A DNA stretch of 29,365 nt from a virus, in IMG/VR virus record IMGVR_UViG_3300025872_000225, positions 1-29,365 of that record; one strand, 5' to 3'. The notes beneath the pieces are model-generated. The model searched no databases. It was not told the DNA's origin and saw nothing but the letters and a program-made list of their open reading frames with translations. Position 1 is the stretch's first letter; every line of letters starts with the position of its first letter. Positions 6,031 through 17,500 of this stretch are shown here, piece by piece. Position numbers and translations under genes: made by a program.

Positions 6031-9000
6031 TATGCCGAAACTCCTATTGCTCTAATATCATTAACTCTAGGAACTATATAAGAACTATTAGATAGCAACA
6101 CGATCTTTACTGCAAATGTATCATACGTTGTAAATTCATTTAAACTCGTACTATAATATGTTGCAACGTTATCGTTTTGTATGTCATTAAACACCATGTA
6201 TGGCTTATCAGCTTTTCCTATTTTTAAAGTTGCTGCTTCTAAGCTTACGTTAGCAAAAGCTTTATTAATTTCAAAAGAAGTTGAGACTGGTGTATTTGCT
6301 ACTACAGCAACACCATACGTAGTATTTGGAAATAGTTCATCATAAAGAACTATTACATCGCCGTTAGCTAGTTCCGTGTTAAATGTTGTTCCTACACCTG
6401 TTACAGTAGTGTTTCCAGCAGCAGAATACACGAACGCATCTCCAGTGATCGTCGTTGTGTAATCAGGCCATCCTTTGAAACCATAAGTCAATTCGATGTA
6501 ATCTTTTTTATTTGCTTTTGAACTAAATAATCTTCCACCAAATGTAGCATCGGTTATTTCAAGTTCAGTCCAAGTCTTATCATCAAATGCATCTTCATCT
6601 TTTGAATTATGTACTTTTGCGTATAATTTTATATCTGTGCCAGGTGGTCTATATGCAGTTATTATAACTCGAATATCTTCTGCAAACCTATCCTTATCGA
6701 AAGTAATTTTTTTGGTAATATGTCGAGCAGTTGCATTACCAAAGTTAGTATGTTCATCGGTTGCATCATTATTAATTTCATTATTAAACGCAAAGATAGA
6801 AGTCAATTCTTCATGTAATTCTGGTGAATCATACTTATTATCTGCGGATAGTGTAAACTTAATTAATGAACTCTTACCTTCAGACGTACTTCTTACAAGT
6901 TTTTCACGATTCAAAACTTCTAAAGACTTGGACATAACTATGCCATCAAATGTGGTGATGTCAGTTGACTGCCCAGAAACTACAGGAGTAAAATTGCTGT
7001 CTGATAAATCAAAAGTATTCGCTGTAGTATCTAAATAAGCAAAATTGATATTCGTATTTGTTACTGTGCCACCTTTCAAATTAAAATCAAGATTTGGTAT
7101 GAAGTTATTGATTGGGAAAGACGTTACATTAACTATATCTGCTTTAGATCCATAAAATTCAGCAACAATTTGACCACCAATACTTACGTTTATACTAGCG
7201 CCGGTGCCAGATCCACCTGCAACTCTGTTCTGAGTATAAATCGTTGATGTTGGGGTGGTTGTAAATCCATGTCCGGTATTAACAATGTTTATTGACGCGA
7301 TAGTGCCATTAGCAAAAGTTGTGATGTCTGCTCTACCATTTCTTCTAGAATTTGCACCAGAAAATACAATGTAATCAGTATTTTGATAACCAGTTCCACC
7401 ACTAAAAGTTATATAATTCACAGCGTTTGATACGAAATACTTATCTTCATCTGCATTAGATTCAATAAGAACTAACGTGTCTGGATTACTGAAAGCAGTT
7501 TCCATCTTAGCTGCAACAGGAACTTTATATCTTGCATTTAAAGAAGTAAATGTGCAAGGCGCATCTAAAATCAATAGCGTATTATTTACTACTCGTTGAA
7601 CTGTACGCACACATGTATTGGCTACGTACCCAAGAACGTCAGAAGCAATGTCATCTGTAATGACTATTACAGAACCAAAATCTAAATCACGTGTAAAATT
7701 GGTTCCGTCTCCATACACAATCAAGCTTGATGGAAATCTTCTTAAACCAGTAATCGCTACTAATTTTTCATCTTCGGGATACAAACCACGCGTCCCAAGA
7801 GCAGGAAGATTTATAGTTAATGTTCCTGGCTTATAGTAAAACACATTTGCTGCAGAATTGCCAAAATCTTGATAAATGTATTGGCGAGTGCCAAAAGCTT
7901 CAAAGATATTGACATATCCAAACATCTTGCTATATGAATTTTCAATCTGTAAAAATTCGTAATCATCATTGACTAGCTCTATGCTAGCTTTTTGTAAATT
8001 TCCATTTGCATCTGTAAATTCTAATGCTAAAATATCAAATTTTAAATCAGTTGCTGGAATAGCCTTCAACACATCATCTTGCGTTTTAGGATCATTGTCT
8101 ATTTCTAAATAGTTTGATGCTCTAAACAACTTGCCAAAATTATATGCGCTGTCACATATAGATTCAGAATCTATAAGTTTTCTTCCTTGTGTTGCTGTCC
8201 ATAGTGAATATTGAGGATCTTCAAAATTAATAACGATTGCATACGATTTGCCAGTTTTCAATGGCATCGGTGATCTAAAAAGAAATTGAGTAAAATCTAT
8301 AGCATTTAATGAAGCATTAATTTCATCATAATTTCTTCTTACAATAGATTCTTTTAAAGCTCTTCGTAAGTTTGGAATATCATTTTCAACTTCACATATG
8401 AATATATAAACACCAGGATTGACGATACCTGATTGATTATTTTTTGGATGCGGCTTAGACTTAAAGTATAAATTTACACCAGTCAATGACACGAATTGAC
8501 TGCCGTCTAATTGAGCTGGATCTAAATAAAACGTTTGTGCGTAATCGAAATATAATGAAACTTCAGATAAAGGTGTTTGTCCGCCAGTTCCAAATTCTTT
8601 TCGTGTTCGAAGAACACCTAAATCACGTGAAGTCGTTACTGTATTAGAAGATAATGTTGTCTGTGTAACAGTATTTGCTGGAACTTCTGGCTTAGTAGTG
8701 TCCCAACCAACCGGAGGATCTGGTGGACCTAAAGGAACAGGATTTATTGGGTTAGGATCTACAAAGTTAGATTCTCGTAAATGAACGTTCATAGATGTAA
8801 TTGTTGGTGCAGAAGGAACTGCCACAGCTGCAAATTTTATGTATACGACTGGAGGTTTCTGATAAGTTAATCCTAATTGATTAAACACGTATTGCGTTGC
8901 GCCCGCTGCACTGCCGACGCCATATGCATTACCAAATCTATTGAAATTTCCTGTAAAGAAAAGTTTTCCTTCAGTTGTTTCCCAAACACCGCAAACTAAA

Positions 9001-9584
9001 TTTTTAGTACCTTTATCGAAAAGTTGATATATGCTTTTTAATGAATATCTTTTTCCTTGTGCGCCACTAACGGTATTAAAATAGGTGAGCGAATATACTT
9101 GCCCTGAAATGTTAAATTCATACTCAGTAAATGTGAATTGTACATTAGTAGTCGATAACTCTAAATCAAACTTAGTTCTCAGTAAGTCTAAGCTTACTGT
9201 AGTACCACCGCCACTTGATGTAGTAACGCTTCCTTTTCCACCATCTCTAATCCAAACACTTCCATCAAATTCAAAATTGATTGTACCAGAATTACTTGAC
9301 TTTAAAGGAAGATTAGCTTGAGTAATATAAATTCCGTTATTAACTAAACCAGACGCTTGTAAATCTATATTTGTCGGAAGTTCAATATTCTTAACTCGCT
9401 TTAAAGTTTTAGAATAGCTGTTATCATCAGTAGGTCTTTGAACTGCACAATGATTTGACACTACAGATTCACATATAACATCATAATACGTATTTGCTTT
9501 TAAGCCAGTAGCGCTAAAAGTAAAAACTCTTTGAAAATCTGTTACTGTAGTTTTTACACCACCAAAATTAGTTTCGAATGACAT
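6030..9584 (-). CDS. Large virion structural protein (1184 residues)
   Basis: Beta-rich protein without membrane segments. The N-terminal part (about 1-270) is followed by a proline-rich linker (about 272-305, including PLGPPDPPVGWD). Next comes a domain with AQTFYLDPAQLDGSQFVS, ESIVRRNYDEINAS, and a stretch combining MPLKTGKSYAIVI with PQYSLWTATQG; these features recur in large baseplate-region proteins of marine T4-like phages. A central GSGY-type repeat region (about 720-820) resembles the modules in gp7 and gp8. The C-terminal third carries HITKKITFDKDRFAEDIRV and ends PRVNDIRAIGVSA. It follows the 1644-residue gene by 15 bases with AGGA about 8 bases before the ATG. Presumed baseplate-periphery or fibre-attachment component; there is no direct counterpart in T4 that I can name. 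Confidence 0.7.
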   Translation of the reverse strand: MSFETNFGGVKTTVTDFQRVFTFSATGLKANTYYDVICESVVSNHCAVQRPTDDNSYSKTLKRVKNIELPTNIDLQASGLVNNGIYITQANLPLKSSNSGTINFEFDGSVWIRDGGKGSVTTSSGGGTTVSLDLLRTKFDLELSTTNVQFTFTEYEFNISGQVYSLTYFNTVSGAQGKRYSLKSIYQLFDKGTKNLVCGVWETTEGKLFFTGNFNRFGNAYGVGSAAGATQYVFNQLGLTYQKPPVVYIKFAAVAVPSAPTITSMNVHLRESNFVDPNPINPVPLGPPDPPVGWDTTKPEVPANTVTQTTLSSNTVTTSRDLGVLRTRKEFGTGGQTPLSEVSLYFDYAQTFYLDPAQLDGSQFVSLTGVNLYFKSKPHPKNNQSGIVNPGVYIFICEVENDIPNLRRALKESIVRRNYDEINASLNAIDFTQFLFRSPMPLKTGKSYAIVINFEDPQYSLWTATQGRKLIDSESICDSAYNFGKLFRASNYLEIDNDPKTQDDVLKAIPATDLKFDILALEFTDANGNLQKASIELVNDDYEFLQIENSYSKMFGYVNIFEAFGTRQYIYQDFGNSAANVFYYKPGTLTINLPALGTRGLYPEDEKLVAITGLRRFPSSLIVYGDGTNFTRDLDFGSVIVITDDIASDVLGYVANTCVRTVQRVVNNTLLILDAPCTFTSLNARYKVPVAAKMETAFSNPDTLVLIESNADEDKYFVSNAVNYITFSGGTGYQNTDYIVFSGANSRRNGRADITTFANGTIASINIVNTGHGFTTTPTSTIYTQNRVAGGSGTGASINVSIGGQIVAEFYGSKADIVNVTSFPINNFIPNLDFNLKGGTVTNTNINFAYLDTTANTFDLSDSNFTPVVSGQSTDITTFDGIVMSKSLEVLNREKLVRSTSEGKSSLIKFTLSADNKYDSPELHEELTSIFAFNNEINNDATDEHTNFGNATARHITKKITFDKDRFAEDIRVIITAYRPPGTDIKLYAKVHNSKDEDAFDDKTWTELEITDATFGGRLFSSKANKKDYIELTYGFKGWPDYTTTITGDAFVYSAAGNTTVTGVGTTFNTELANGDVIVLYDELFPNTTYGVAVVANTPVSTSFEINKAFANVSLEAATLKIGKADKPYMVFNDIQNDNVATYYSTSLNEFTTYDTFAVKIVLLSNSSYIVPRVNDIRAIGVSA

Positions 9585-9599
9585 TGCGCAATTCCTATT

Positions 9600-12500
9600 T
9601 TAAGAATTAATATCGTCTTGAATAAATGAAAGTAAATCAATAGTCGGCGAATTGATTTGCCCTGGTAAATTAAATAATTGATCCATTTGCATTAATGCAC
9701 TTGGTTTAGGATTGAATAGAGATTTAGTTATACTTGTTGTTGTTTCTTCTACGGTAGTTTGAACTATTACTTCTTCTTTCGTTGTAGTATTAGTTGTCTT
9801 ATCGACTTTATATATGGTCTGTGATCTGGGCTCATATCTCGTCGTATCTTCAGTAACAGTTATCTCATCTTCATAGTTTTCTATGACTGTAGTTTGAGTG
9901 GACGTTGGATATGTAACATACAAATCGATATCTCCTCCAGCAGATTCATTTGTAACTCTAAATTGAGTTTCATTAGAAGCTGCATAAGTGTGAGATCCTG
10001 AAGAATATGGTTGTCCTGAGCCGCCGTCGTTGTATACTTGTTGCCACGATCCAGAAAGATAACGCTGTAGATTAATGCTTCCTGCAGCTTTTTGACCACC
10101 TCTCCTTGTTGTTATCGTTCCTCCTAATTTACTTGCTGTAAATGTCATAAGCACTGCGTCCTCAGCTGGCTTTTGTGTTATTCTTGGACCATATGAACCT
10201 AAAGCACCGGCTACATCTTTTACAACATTTCTTTGTTTAATAACTTTCTTTTTAACTTGTTTCTTTTCACCAACGAGTTCTTGATATTCTTGTTCTTGAG
10301 TCTTTAGTTCCCATTCTTCTACTGTGATTTCATTGATATTGGTAGTAGTTTTAGTTATTTCTGTTCCAGTAGTCGTGAACGTTGTTTCTGTTGTTGCTAT
10401 TTGAATAGTCGTGGCTTCAGTTGCTTGCTTTTGTCCTATGAGAGTGATCTCTCTGCTAGGAAGCATGATTTTTTTACCACGAATACATCTTGCTGTTTCT
10501 GGATCATTAAAATTAAAGCTATATTCTAATTTGTATTGTTTTTTCTTTGGATTTAATTCAAATCCAAATATTTGAGCATAATAGCCAGGATCTCTTACTT
10601 CAGCAAAATTAGAAGTCGTAAAATTATCAACAAAGAAACCAAACTTAAATCTATTAGTTGTTGTATCTACTGAACTAGTTAATTGCAAGTTGTTAACAGA
10701 ATCTTCAGTAAAGCTCAAAGAAGTATAGTATTCAAGATCTGCTATTCGTCTTTCAAGAGAAGCTATATCTTGCATTGTGTAAGGCTTACTTTGGATGGTT
10801 GGAAGACCATCTGGAGTAATTGGAGTAGAGATAGTATGATCTATTTGTCTCTTTTTAATTCCATTAACATTAACAGTTTTTTTATCTAAATACTCAATAG
10901 TAGATTTAGATAATGCTTTAGGCAAAGAAGGATAAGGAGGTATTATTAAGTGATTTAACAACAGTCCTTCTTTTGGCAATTTTGGTGCTTGTGGTTTTTC
11001 TGCTGGTGTTCCTGCTACTACTTTGATAGCAGTATTACTTAAAACAATAACAGAATCAATTCTTGGTAAATATTTTTGAACAGTTATATCACACACCGAA
11101 TCTGGCACTGGAAATTTCTTATCTACTACCACATTAAATCTAGTAGATGGAGTTGGCTCAAGCGGATTTATCGGTGCTCCGTTTACAGTCGTTGAAATTG
11201 CTACGGTATTTGATGAATAAGGTCTAAAATCTAATGAATCTCTTAAGTCAAAATATTCACCATTATCATGTAATAATTCTGGAATTTCTAAAGTATGTAT
11301 TCCAGCTGTATTCAAACTTAAAGGAGTAGTGTCATTTATTGGATAAGATGATACAGTTTTCAATCCATTATCGGATACGGTCATCATGTCAAATCGTGCT
11401 AAAAGTAACTTATTAGAAGGAACTGTATACGCTGCATTTTTATACAAGAATCCAACATCATAATAATCTTTTCTTTGATTATGATCAATATAATAATTTT
11501 GAGTTACGTCTATATCTGTGTTTGAAACGGAAAGAAGATATTGAGTGGTGTCAGAAGGTGTTGCAGTAATATCTATTGCAGATCCGCCAGATGTTAATGA
11601 TAATTTAACACCTATAGCATTAGCAGAAACTACATAATAAGATTGATTATTAGTCAATCCTCCAATTGCAGCGTTTCCTGTAGCTGTTCTGTAAACAACA
11701 ACATCACCATCAGATAGAAAATCATTAGTAAAATTGATAAACTCTGTTGTTCCATTTACAATTGTTGTATTGCCGTTGAACTGAGTGGTTCTTCCTTCAT
11801 ATACGACTTTCAATCTAAAAATATCAGGATGTCCTAAACACCATGGACCTGTCGATCCTCCAAGATTAGTTGTAGGATCTATTTTAACAAAAACATCTCT
11901 TCTTATAGTTTTAGGTATGCTTTGTGTTGACTTTCTAACATTATATGAAAGAGCAACTGGTACAGACGTGCTTAAAGTGTTGCCAATGCTAATATTTAAT
12001 GTTGTATTAGATTGAACGTTTGCTGTTCTACGATCATCTGAGAATCCAAGAGGAATAGGAGTGTATCTTGGAAAGAATAGTACAGCGTTTGCTGCTCCTA
12101 AATTATTAGCAAATGGAGTATCTACGGTAAGATGGGTTGCATTTGTTATCTTGACGATTCTTTTAATTTCAAAATCACCACCAGAGTTAGCAACTCGTAT
12201 ATAGTCACCAGTTCTAAATGATGTTCTAAAGTTGGTAGAGACACCAATCAAATTAGCTACTGTGTCTCCACCAGCAGTAACAGTAACACCACCAGCTGCG
12301 TTTACGGTTGCAACTGTATTTGCTAACGGAACAAGAGTAAGTGATCTTTTTTCTGCTTGAGTAAGAAGACTTGTATAATCAAAATATTCGCCAGGATTTT
12401 GTGCAACTGAAACTGAAATTCTTCCATTAGTTCCAAGAGTCAAGTTATCTGTAGTAGTTCTATAAGTATAAGATATCGAATTTACTGAACTTAACGACTG

Positions 12501-14534
12501 CAATCCACTTGGGAAAATTAAAGAACTATTTTTTGCGCTGTATACTACCGCTTTACCATCATCTAAGACTATGTCTGCTACACCATTATTATCACCAGTA
12601 CCATCATAAAAGATACTTCTTACATCTTTAAAATTTTTACCCGTATTCATTCTAATATCAAAAAGATATATTATGTAAACTGTGTCAGATCCGCCATGTA
12701 TACCTTCACTTATTTGCATAGAGCGTATCTTTGCAGTTCCTATTTCAGCCCCGGCTGCAGATGGTACTGGAAATTGACTTGAAGATTGCGCATTTGTAGA
12801 TGAAGAAAGATATGTTTTTGCTGCATTTCTTAATGATATTGAATCACCTACAGCAAAATTAAAGAACCCAGCAACTTCTTTAACGCGTATAAAATTACCG
12901 TAACTGATAGCAAGAGAAGTGTCTCTCGTAATAGTAGAAACAGATTTAGCTGCATCAACTAAAGTAGATGCTAGTGTTTGAACTCTGTATCCATCGATGT
13001 ATGCAGTGCCAGGATCAGCTTTGGTTCTAAATACTAATGAATTTTGTGCAATATCATCTATGTCTTCTGTAGAAATTAAAAACTGATCTAATACATAATT
13101 ACCACTTTGCTCAAAAGTTCTTTGAGCAAGTTCTTTAGCTATAGAATTAAATTGAGTTGTTTTTCTTTGTCTAGCAGGTTTACCAAGTGAATATTCTATC
13201 AAAGGTAAAAATAAATTGTTAGCATCTGATTGATCTTTTGTTATGCTAACTAATTTAGGAGTAAGTTTTAAGCGGTCTGCACCAGGAGCCCTTTCATTTA
13301 AAGAACCACTAGCGTTATCCAGTAGGTTTTGATCTTGTCTAAACGTAATGACTTCTTCAATCGTATCAAATCCTACAACATTGTTCGTCTGTGCGTTGTA
13401 CTTGTCTACTACTATGAATTGATCATTTACACGAACAAAATGACCTTTTTGATATATTATGCCTTCAGAAACAGCTATACCAGTCCCAAAACCTAACGCA
13501 GTTGTAGAATCATTTACTGTTACATTGCAAAGATAATTTTTTGAAGAAATTCTTAATGCATCTATGACTGAATTTGCAGTAGGGCTGGTGTTTGGCGTAG
13601 AATATGCTACTGTTAGCCATGGTTCTACATAATAACCCGTACCTCCATTCAATATAGCTACGCTCTTTATTCCGCCAGTAGAATCTGTTACTATTGTGCC
13701 AAACGCGTCTTTTCCTATATTTCTTGTTAATACTGCAGTTATCTGTGATTGCGAAGAAGTAATTTCATAGTTTTCAGCAAATAACCAAGATGCAGCGTTT
13801 GCAAGTCTTAGGTTAGAAGCTAGAGGTCTAATTTTTAAAATTAAAGTTTCTACATTAGCCGTAGTATTTACTTCTCGTATTTCAGCTTGTGCGCCAGTAA
13901 CCGATTGTGTAATTATTTCACCAACGGTAAACGTGCATGCTTGTCCTGAAGCATTTACAAAATCATCTCCACCTATGGTATTAGAAACTTCTATAGCGCT
14001 TACGATGATTAGGTTATCAGTATTACTAAACCCTGTTGACTTAACTTCAACATCGGCTTCTGATACAACTAAAGATGGATTGTAAATTGTAACAACTTCA
14101 CCTGCTGAAAATGCTGTTGCATTCGATGAAGAGCCTGATGATACATATTTTAAATGTAAAGTATTTAATTCTGGTGCTGTTGCTTCAAACCCAGATGAAG
14201 TTTCTACAATTTGAGCAACTAAGTTATTAGCGTTTTTAGCAAAAAAGCCTTTAAATGACGAAACACTAACGGGCGCGCCATCTGTTTGCGTATCATTTAT
14301 TTTTGCATACGGTAAATTGGAGTGAAACGTGAAGTTGCACCCATCAATTATCGTTCCTCTCTTATAAACGTTATCGCCGAATCTTTCAATCTGATTCTGT
14401 AGAATCGTTTGTAATTGATTTAACTCACGTACTTGTACTGCTACTGATGGCTTGAAAAGAATTCTATGATAATTATCTTTTTCTTTATAATCATCAAAGT
14501 AAGGAGCCCTTGTTAGGTCAGTTTGAATCGGCAT
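9600..14534 (-). CDS. Very large virion structural protein, DUF4815-type N-terminus (1644 residues)
   Basis: The N-terminus (PYFDDYKEKDNYHRILFKP, then AVQVRELNQLQTILQNQIER) is the signature of DUF4815-type proteins in marine T4-like phages. About residues 924-1007 hold one copy of the module also found in gp7 and gp8 (GGLTNNQSYYVV at its core). About 1240-1400 contains YTMQDIASLERRIADLEYYT, then RFKFGFFVDNF. Thr-rich, beta-prone segments (ATTETTFTTTGTEITKTTT and a second near the C-terminus) flank a Gly/Ser-rich domain with RYLSGSWQQVYNDGGSGQ. It ends at SLFNPKPSALMQMDQLFNLP plus about 20 residues. It follows gp8 by 4 bases, with GGAG 12 bases upstream of the ATG. By position it could take the role of T4 gp9/gp10 in linking wedge and fibres; that is inference. 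Confidence 0.75.
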   Translation of the reverse strand: MPIQTDLTRAPYFDDYKEKDNYHRILFKPSVAVQVRELNQLQTILQNQIERFGDNVYKRGTIIDGCNFTFHSNLPYAKINDTQTDGAPVSVSSFKGFFAKNANNLVAQIVETSSGFEATAPELNTLHLKYVSSGSSSNATAFSAGEVVTIYNPSLVVSEADVEVKSTGFSNTDNLIIVSAIEVSNTIGGDDFVNASGQACTFTVGEIITQSVTGAQAEIREVNTTANVETLILKIRPLASNLRLANAASWLFAENYEITSSQSQITAVLTRNIGKDAFGTIVTDSTGGIKSVAILNGGTGYYVEPWLTVAYSTPNTSPTANSVIDALRISSKNYLCNVTVNDSTTALGFGTGIAVSEGIIYQKGHFVRVNDQFIVVDKYNAQTNNVVGFDTIEEVITFRQDQNLLDNASGSLNERAPGADRLKLTPKLVSITKDQSDANNLFLPLIEYSLGKPARQRKTTQFNSIAKELAQRTFEQSGNYVLDQFLISTEDIDDIAQNSLVFRTKADPGTAYIDGYRVQTLASTLVDAAKSVSTITRDTSLAISYGNFIRVKEVAGFFNFAVGDSISLRNAAKTYLSSSTNAQSSSQFPVPSAAGAEIGTAKIRSMQISEGIHGGSDTVYIIYLFDIRMNTGKNFKDVRSIFYDGTGDNNGVADIVLDDGKAVVYSAKNSSLIFPSGLQSLSSVNSISYTYRTTTDNLTLGTNGRISVSVAQNPGEYFDYTSLLTQAEKRSLTLVPLANTVATVNAAGGVTVTAGGDTVANLIGVSTNFRTSFRTGDYIRVANSGGDFEIKRIVKITNATHLTVDTPFANNLGAANAVLFFPRYTPIPLGFSDDRRTANVQSNTTLNISIGNTLSTSVPVALSYNVRKSTQSIPKTIRRDVFVKIDPTTNLGGSTGPWCLGHPDIFRLKVVYEGRTTQFNGNTTIVNGTTEFINFTNDFLSDGDVVVYRTATGNAAIGGLTNNQSYYVVSANAIGVKLSLTSGGSAIDITATPSDTTQYLLSVSNTDIDVTQNYYIDHNQRKDYYDVGFLYKNAAYTVPSNKLLLARFDMMTVSDNGLKTVSSYPINDTTPLSLNTAGIHTLEIPELLHDNGEYFDLRDSLDFRPYSSNTVAISTTVNGAPINPLEPTPSTRFNVVVDKKFPVPDSVCDITVQKYLPRIDSVIVLSNTAIKVVAGTPAEKPQAPKLPKEGLLLNHLIIPPYPSLPKALSKSTIEYLDKKTVNVNGIKKRQIDHTISTPITPDGLPTIQSKPYTMQDIASLERRIADLEYYTSLSFTEDSVNNLQLTSSVDTTTNRFKFGFFVDNFTTSNFAEVRDPGYYAQIFGFELNPKKKQYKLEYSFNFNDPETARCIRGKKIMLPSREITLIGQKQATEATTIQIATTETTFTTTGTEITKTTTNINEITVEEWELKTQEQEYQELVGEKKQVKKKVIKQRNVVKDVAGALGSYGPRITQKPAEDAVLMTFTASKLGGTITTRRGGQKAAGSINLQRYLSGSWQQVYNDGGSGQPYSSGSHTYAASNETQFRVTNESAGGDIDLYVTYPTSTQTTVIENYEDEITVTEDTTRYEPRSQTIYKVDKTTNTTTKEEVIVQTTVEETTTSITKSLFNPKPSALMQMDQLFNLPGQINSPTIDLLSFIQDDINS

Positions 14535-14538
14535 TTAA

Positions 14539-17500
14539 CTAAAACTCCAGAATTAGCTTGATAGTTTCTGATTGTGTATTTGATCTAGAAATTGGTTCTA
14601 TATTTTCTATATATATGATGTCACCCGAACCTCTTACAAAATCACCTTCATATTTATACGTGGATCCGCTGTCTAGAACTACTGTAGTTCCTGAATCTTC
14701 ACCTACTACGGTATTTCCTGCATAAAATAGTCCAGTTGCTCTAACCACTTTAAACGCAGTAGAGTTAGCTGAATGAATATATGCTATAGCTGAGTTGTTT
14801 ATACCACTTCTAACTATTTCATCTTCCTGGAAATTTTGTGGACTTCCAGAACTTACAAAATATGTGAATAGTTGGTCCACGTTCGTTCCAGTTTTTACCA
14901 TATCATTGTAAGATACTTGTAACACATTTGCTGAAGCACGCGAGGATATGCCAATGATATCATTTGACGTGACAAACAAACCAGTAGCGTTAGTTACTTG
15001 CACATAATCAGCGCCTCTTTCTTTTATGTTTCCTTTTGCATTTATTTTAGCAACAGAGATAGCAGCAGCAGTATTAGTAAACGATGGAAATTCAGTAACA
15101 GATAACCAAGTTGAATTTGAAACTTCATCTACTGTAAGGATCTGTGATTCGGACGTAGTTTCTACGTATATTTTATCACCAGCTGATATGGAACTATCAA
15201 AAGTGGTACGGTTATCGCTGAGTATAAGATTAAGATTAGAAGATTGTGTTGTTGTAAAAAATAAATTTGAACTATCGGCTACTTGTATTTCAATAGAAGC
15301 AGGAGTAGATAGTGTTACGATTTCAGTTGTATTTCCAATCGTCGGTGCATATATTAGATTAGCTACTAAAGTCGGTGATGCTTTAACGTTCAACGTTAAG
15401 TCAGCAAACTGGCCAATAGAAGGATTACCATTAGCGTTGTAGACACGTAATGTAGTTGTCTTTGCAACTTTTGCAACAAGATTAGCGTTTGTTCCATTGG
15501 CAGTTCCACCAATGCTATTTGCAACTTCTACTCCAGGCGCACATTCATAATTTTCTCCGCCGTTTAATACAAATGCACGAACAATACCCCCAGTAGAATT
15601 AGTTAGAAGAATAGCATTTGCGCCAGTACCCCCGCCGCCGCAAAAATCTATTGTGTCTGCATTAGAATAACCAGAACCACCTGAAATAATTTCAATCTCA
15701 GACACATACCATGGAATGATTCCTCGGCCTCTATTTGTTAACTGAGTAGAAACAATAGTTCCAGTCACAGTGGTTTCAAGGTTTGCTCTAGCCGCACTTC
15801 CTCCCGGTGAAGAAATTAATATGTAATCAGTGTTACTGTAACCAGTTCCTCCATCGGAGATTCCAATTGAACTTACAACATTTGTATTAAAATATCGTAC
15901 ATCTCCACCTGTTGAATTAACAACATACATGTTTAAAGACGATGTATTGACGAATCCGTACCCACTAACGTTCAATGTTACACCAGTCATGCCTCCAGTT
16001 GCATTTGTTATAGCATTTCCTATTGCGTTGATATTTCCATTAGTTACATATACAACATCTGTGTTGACTGCAAATCCATCATAAACACTATTTGCTACTA
16101 CTATATCTTGAATAATGACACCGTTTAGATAACGCGTGTTTCCTCCAGAAGAATTAGCAACTAAAATTTTCAAATTAGCTGTAGTGAATCCTTTTCCTGA
16201 GTCAGTAAGGTTTGTGGTATACGCTGGAGTGGCTTGGTATTCAAGAATAGCGTCTGAAGAAACTGAACCAGTCATCCACAGTTTTCCTAAACTATGGTTT
16301 AAGTATACTGCCGTAGGTCCTGTCTCTACTCTTTCAAAATTAAGATTTGCATAAGAAGACGTTACTATAGATTGAACGTTCCAAGCTTCTGTAAGATTAA
16401 AAGAATATAGTATCGATCGTCCTGATTCAACGATATATATAACATCACCGCTGCTGTTCAATGAAACGCTCTGATACGCTGGATTAGCAGGTCCTCCAGA
16501 TATATTTGGATTTACGTTTGCATTGTACGTTGCGGTTGATATGCTCCAAGGAGTAGATAGATCATATTGCTGTATTCTATCTGCAGTCGTTCCTACAAGA
16601 TAAGCGCGAGTGCCGTCTGGTTTGAACCATAATCCAGTAGGAGCTGTTTCTCTAGCAAACGTAGTTACGTTTGCAACATAAGACATAGTTTGAACATTCC
16701 AGGCTTGTGATAATGAGAATTGTAAGATACCGTTAGCTGCACCAGTCGTATTTGCTGTAGGAACATATATTGAAGTACCATTCGCGGTTATGTATAAATC
16801 ATTTGGATTAGTATGAAAAAGAGCACCGGTAGCAGTATTACCTGCGTGCGTAGAAGTTGTAACGTCCCATGCAGTGCTTAAATCATATTGTTGAATTTTT
16901 CTACCTGCTACACCTGATCCAATAATAAAAAATCTAGTTCCATCTGGTTTAAAAAATATTCCAGTAGGTATTGGTTCTTGTGTTTGTAAAAACCTACTTC
17001 TACCAGTGTAATACATATTAAATATGTTTGAAATTTGACCATTCGCTATTACGTTGGCAGTTCCATTTGCTGTTCCACCATAAAATATAATCTGATCATT
17101 ATTTGCAAAATTTTCAGCAACACCTTCTAACTCTACTCTAAAAGCACCACTAGAACCAGCTGTGTCTAAAATAGATACAGTTGGTTCTTGAGTGTAACCA
17201 AACCCTGAATTTGCTAATACTGCAAAATTCAACAATCCGCCTGCTGTATTAACAAAAAATGCTGTAGCGCCATAGCCACCATCACTACTTGTGATGACAA
17301 GAGAATTTGCTAAGACTGGTATTAAGTTTGCACCTATTCCATTTGCTTGGGCATTGATCGAGATCGTAGTAACGCTTCTTAAATATTGTGAAGTGTCTTG
17401 AGTTGTTGCTGTTATATTAATAGCAGCACCGTTTAAAGTATTCGCTAATTTTATGCCTGTACTGTTTGCTCCTACTATGTAGTATACTTGATTATTAGTT

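Noticed and set aside
9180-9199. 7-bp inverted repeat CAGTAAG/CTTACTG
   Set aside because: Too short to stand out from chance and within coding sequence.
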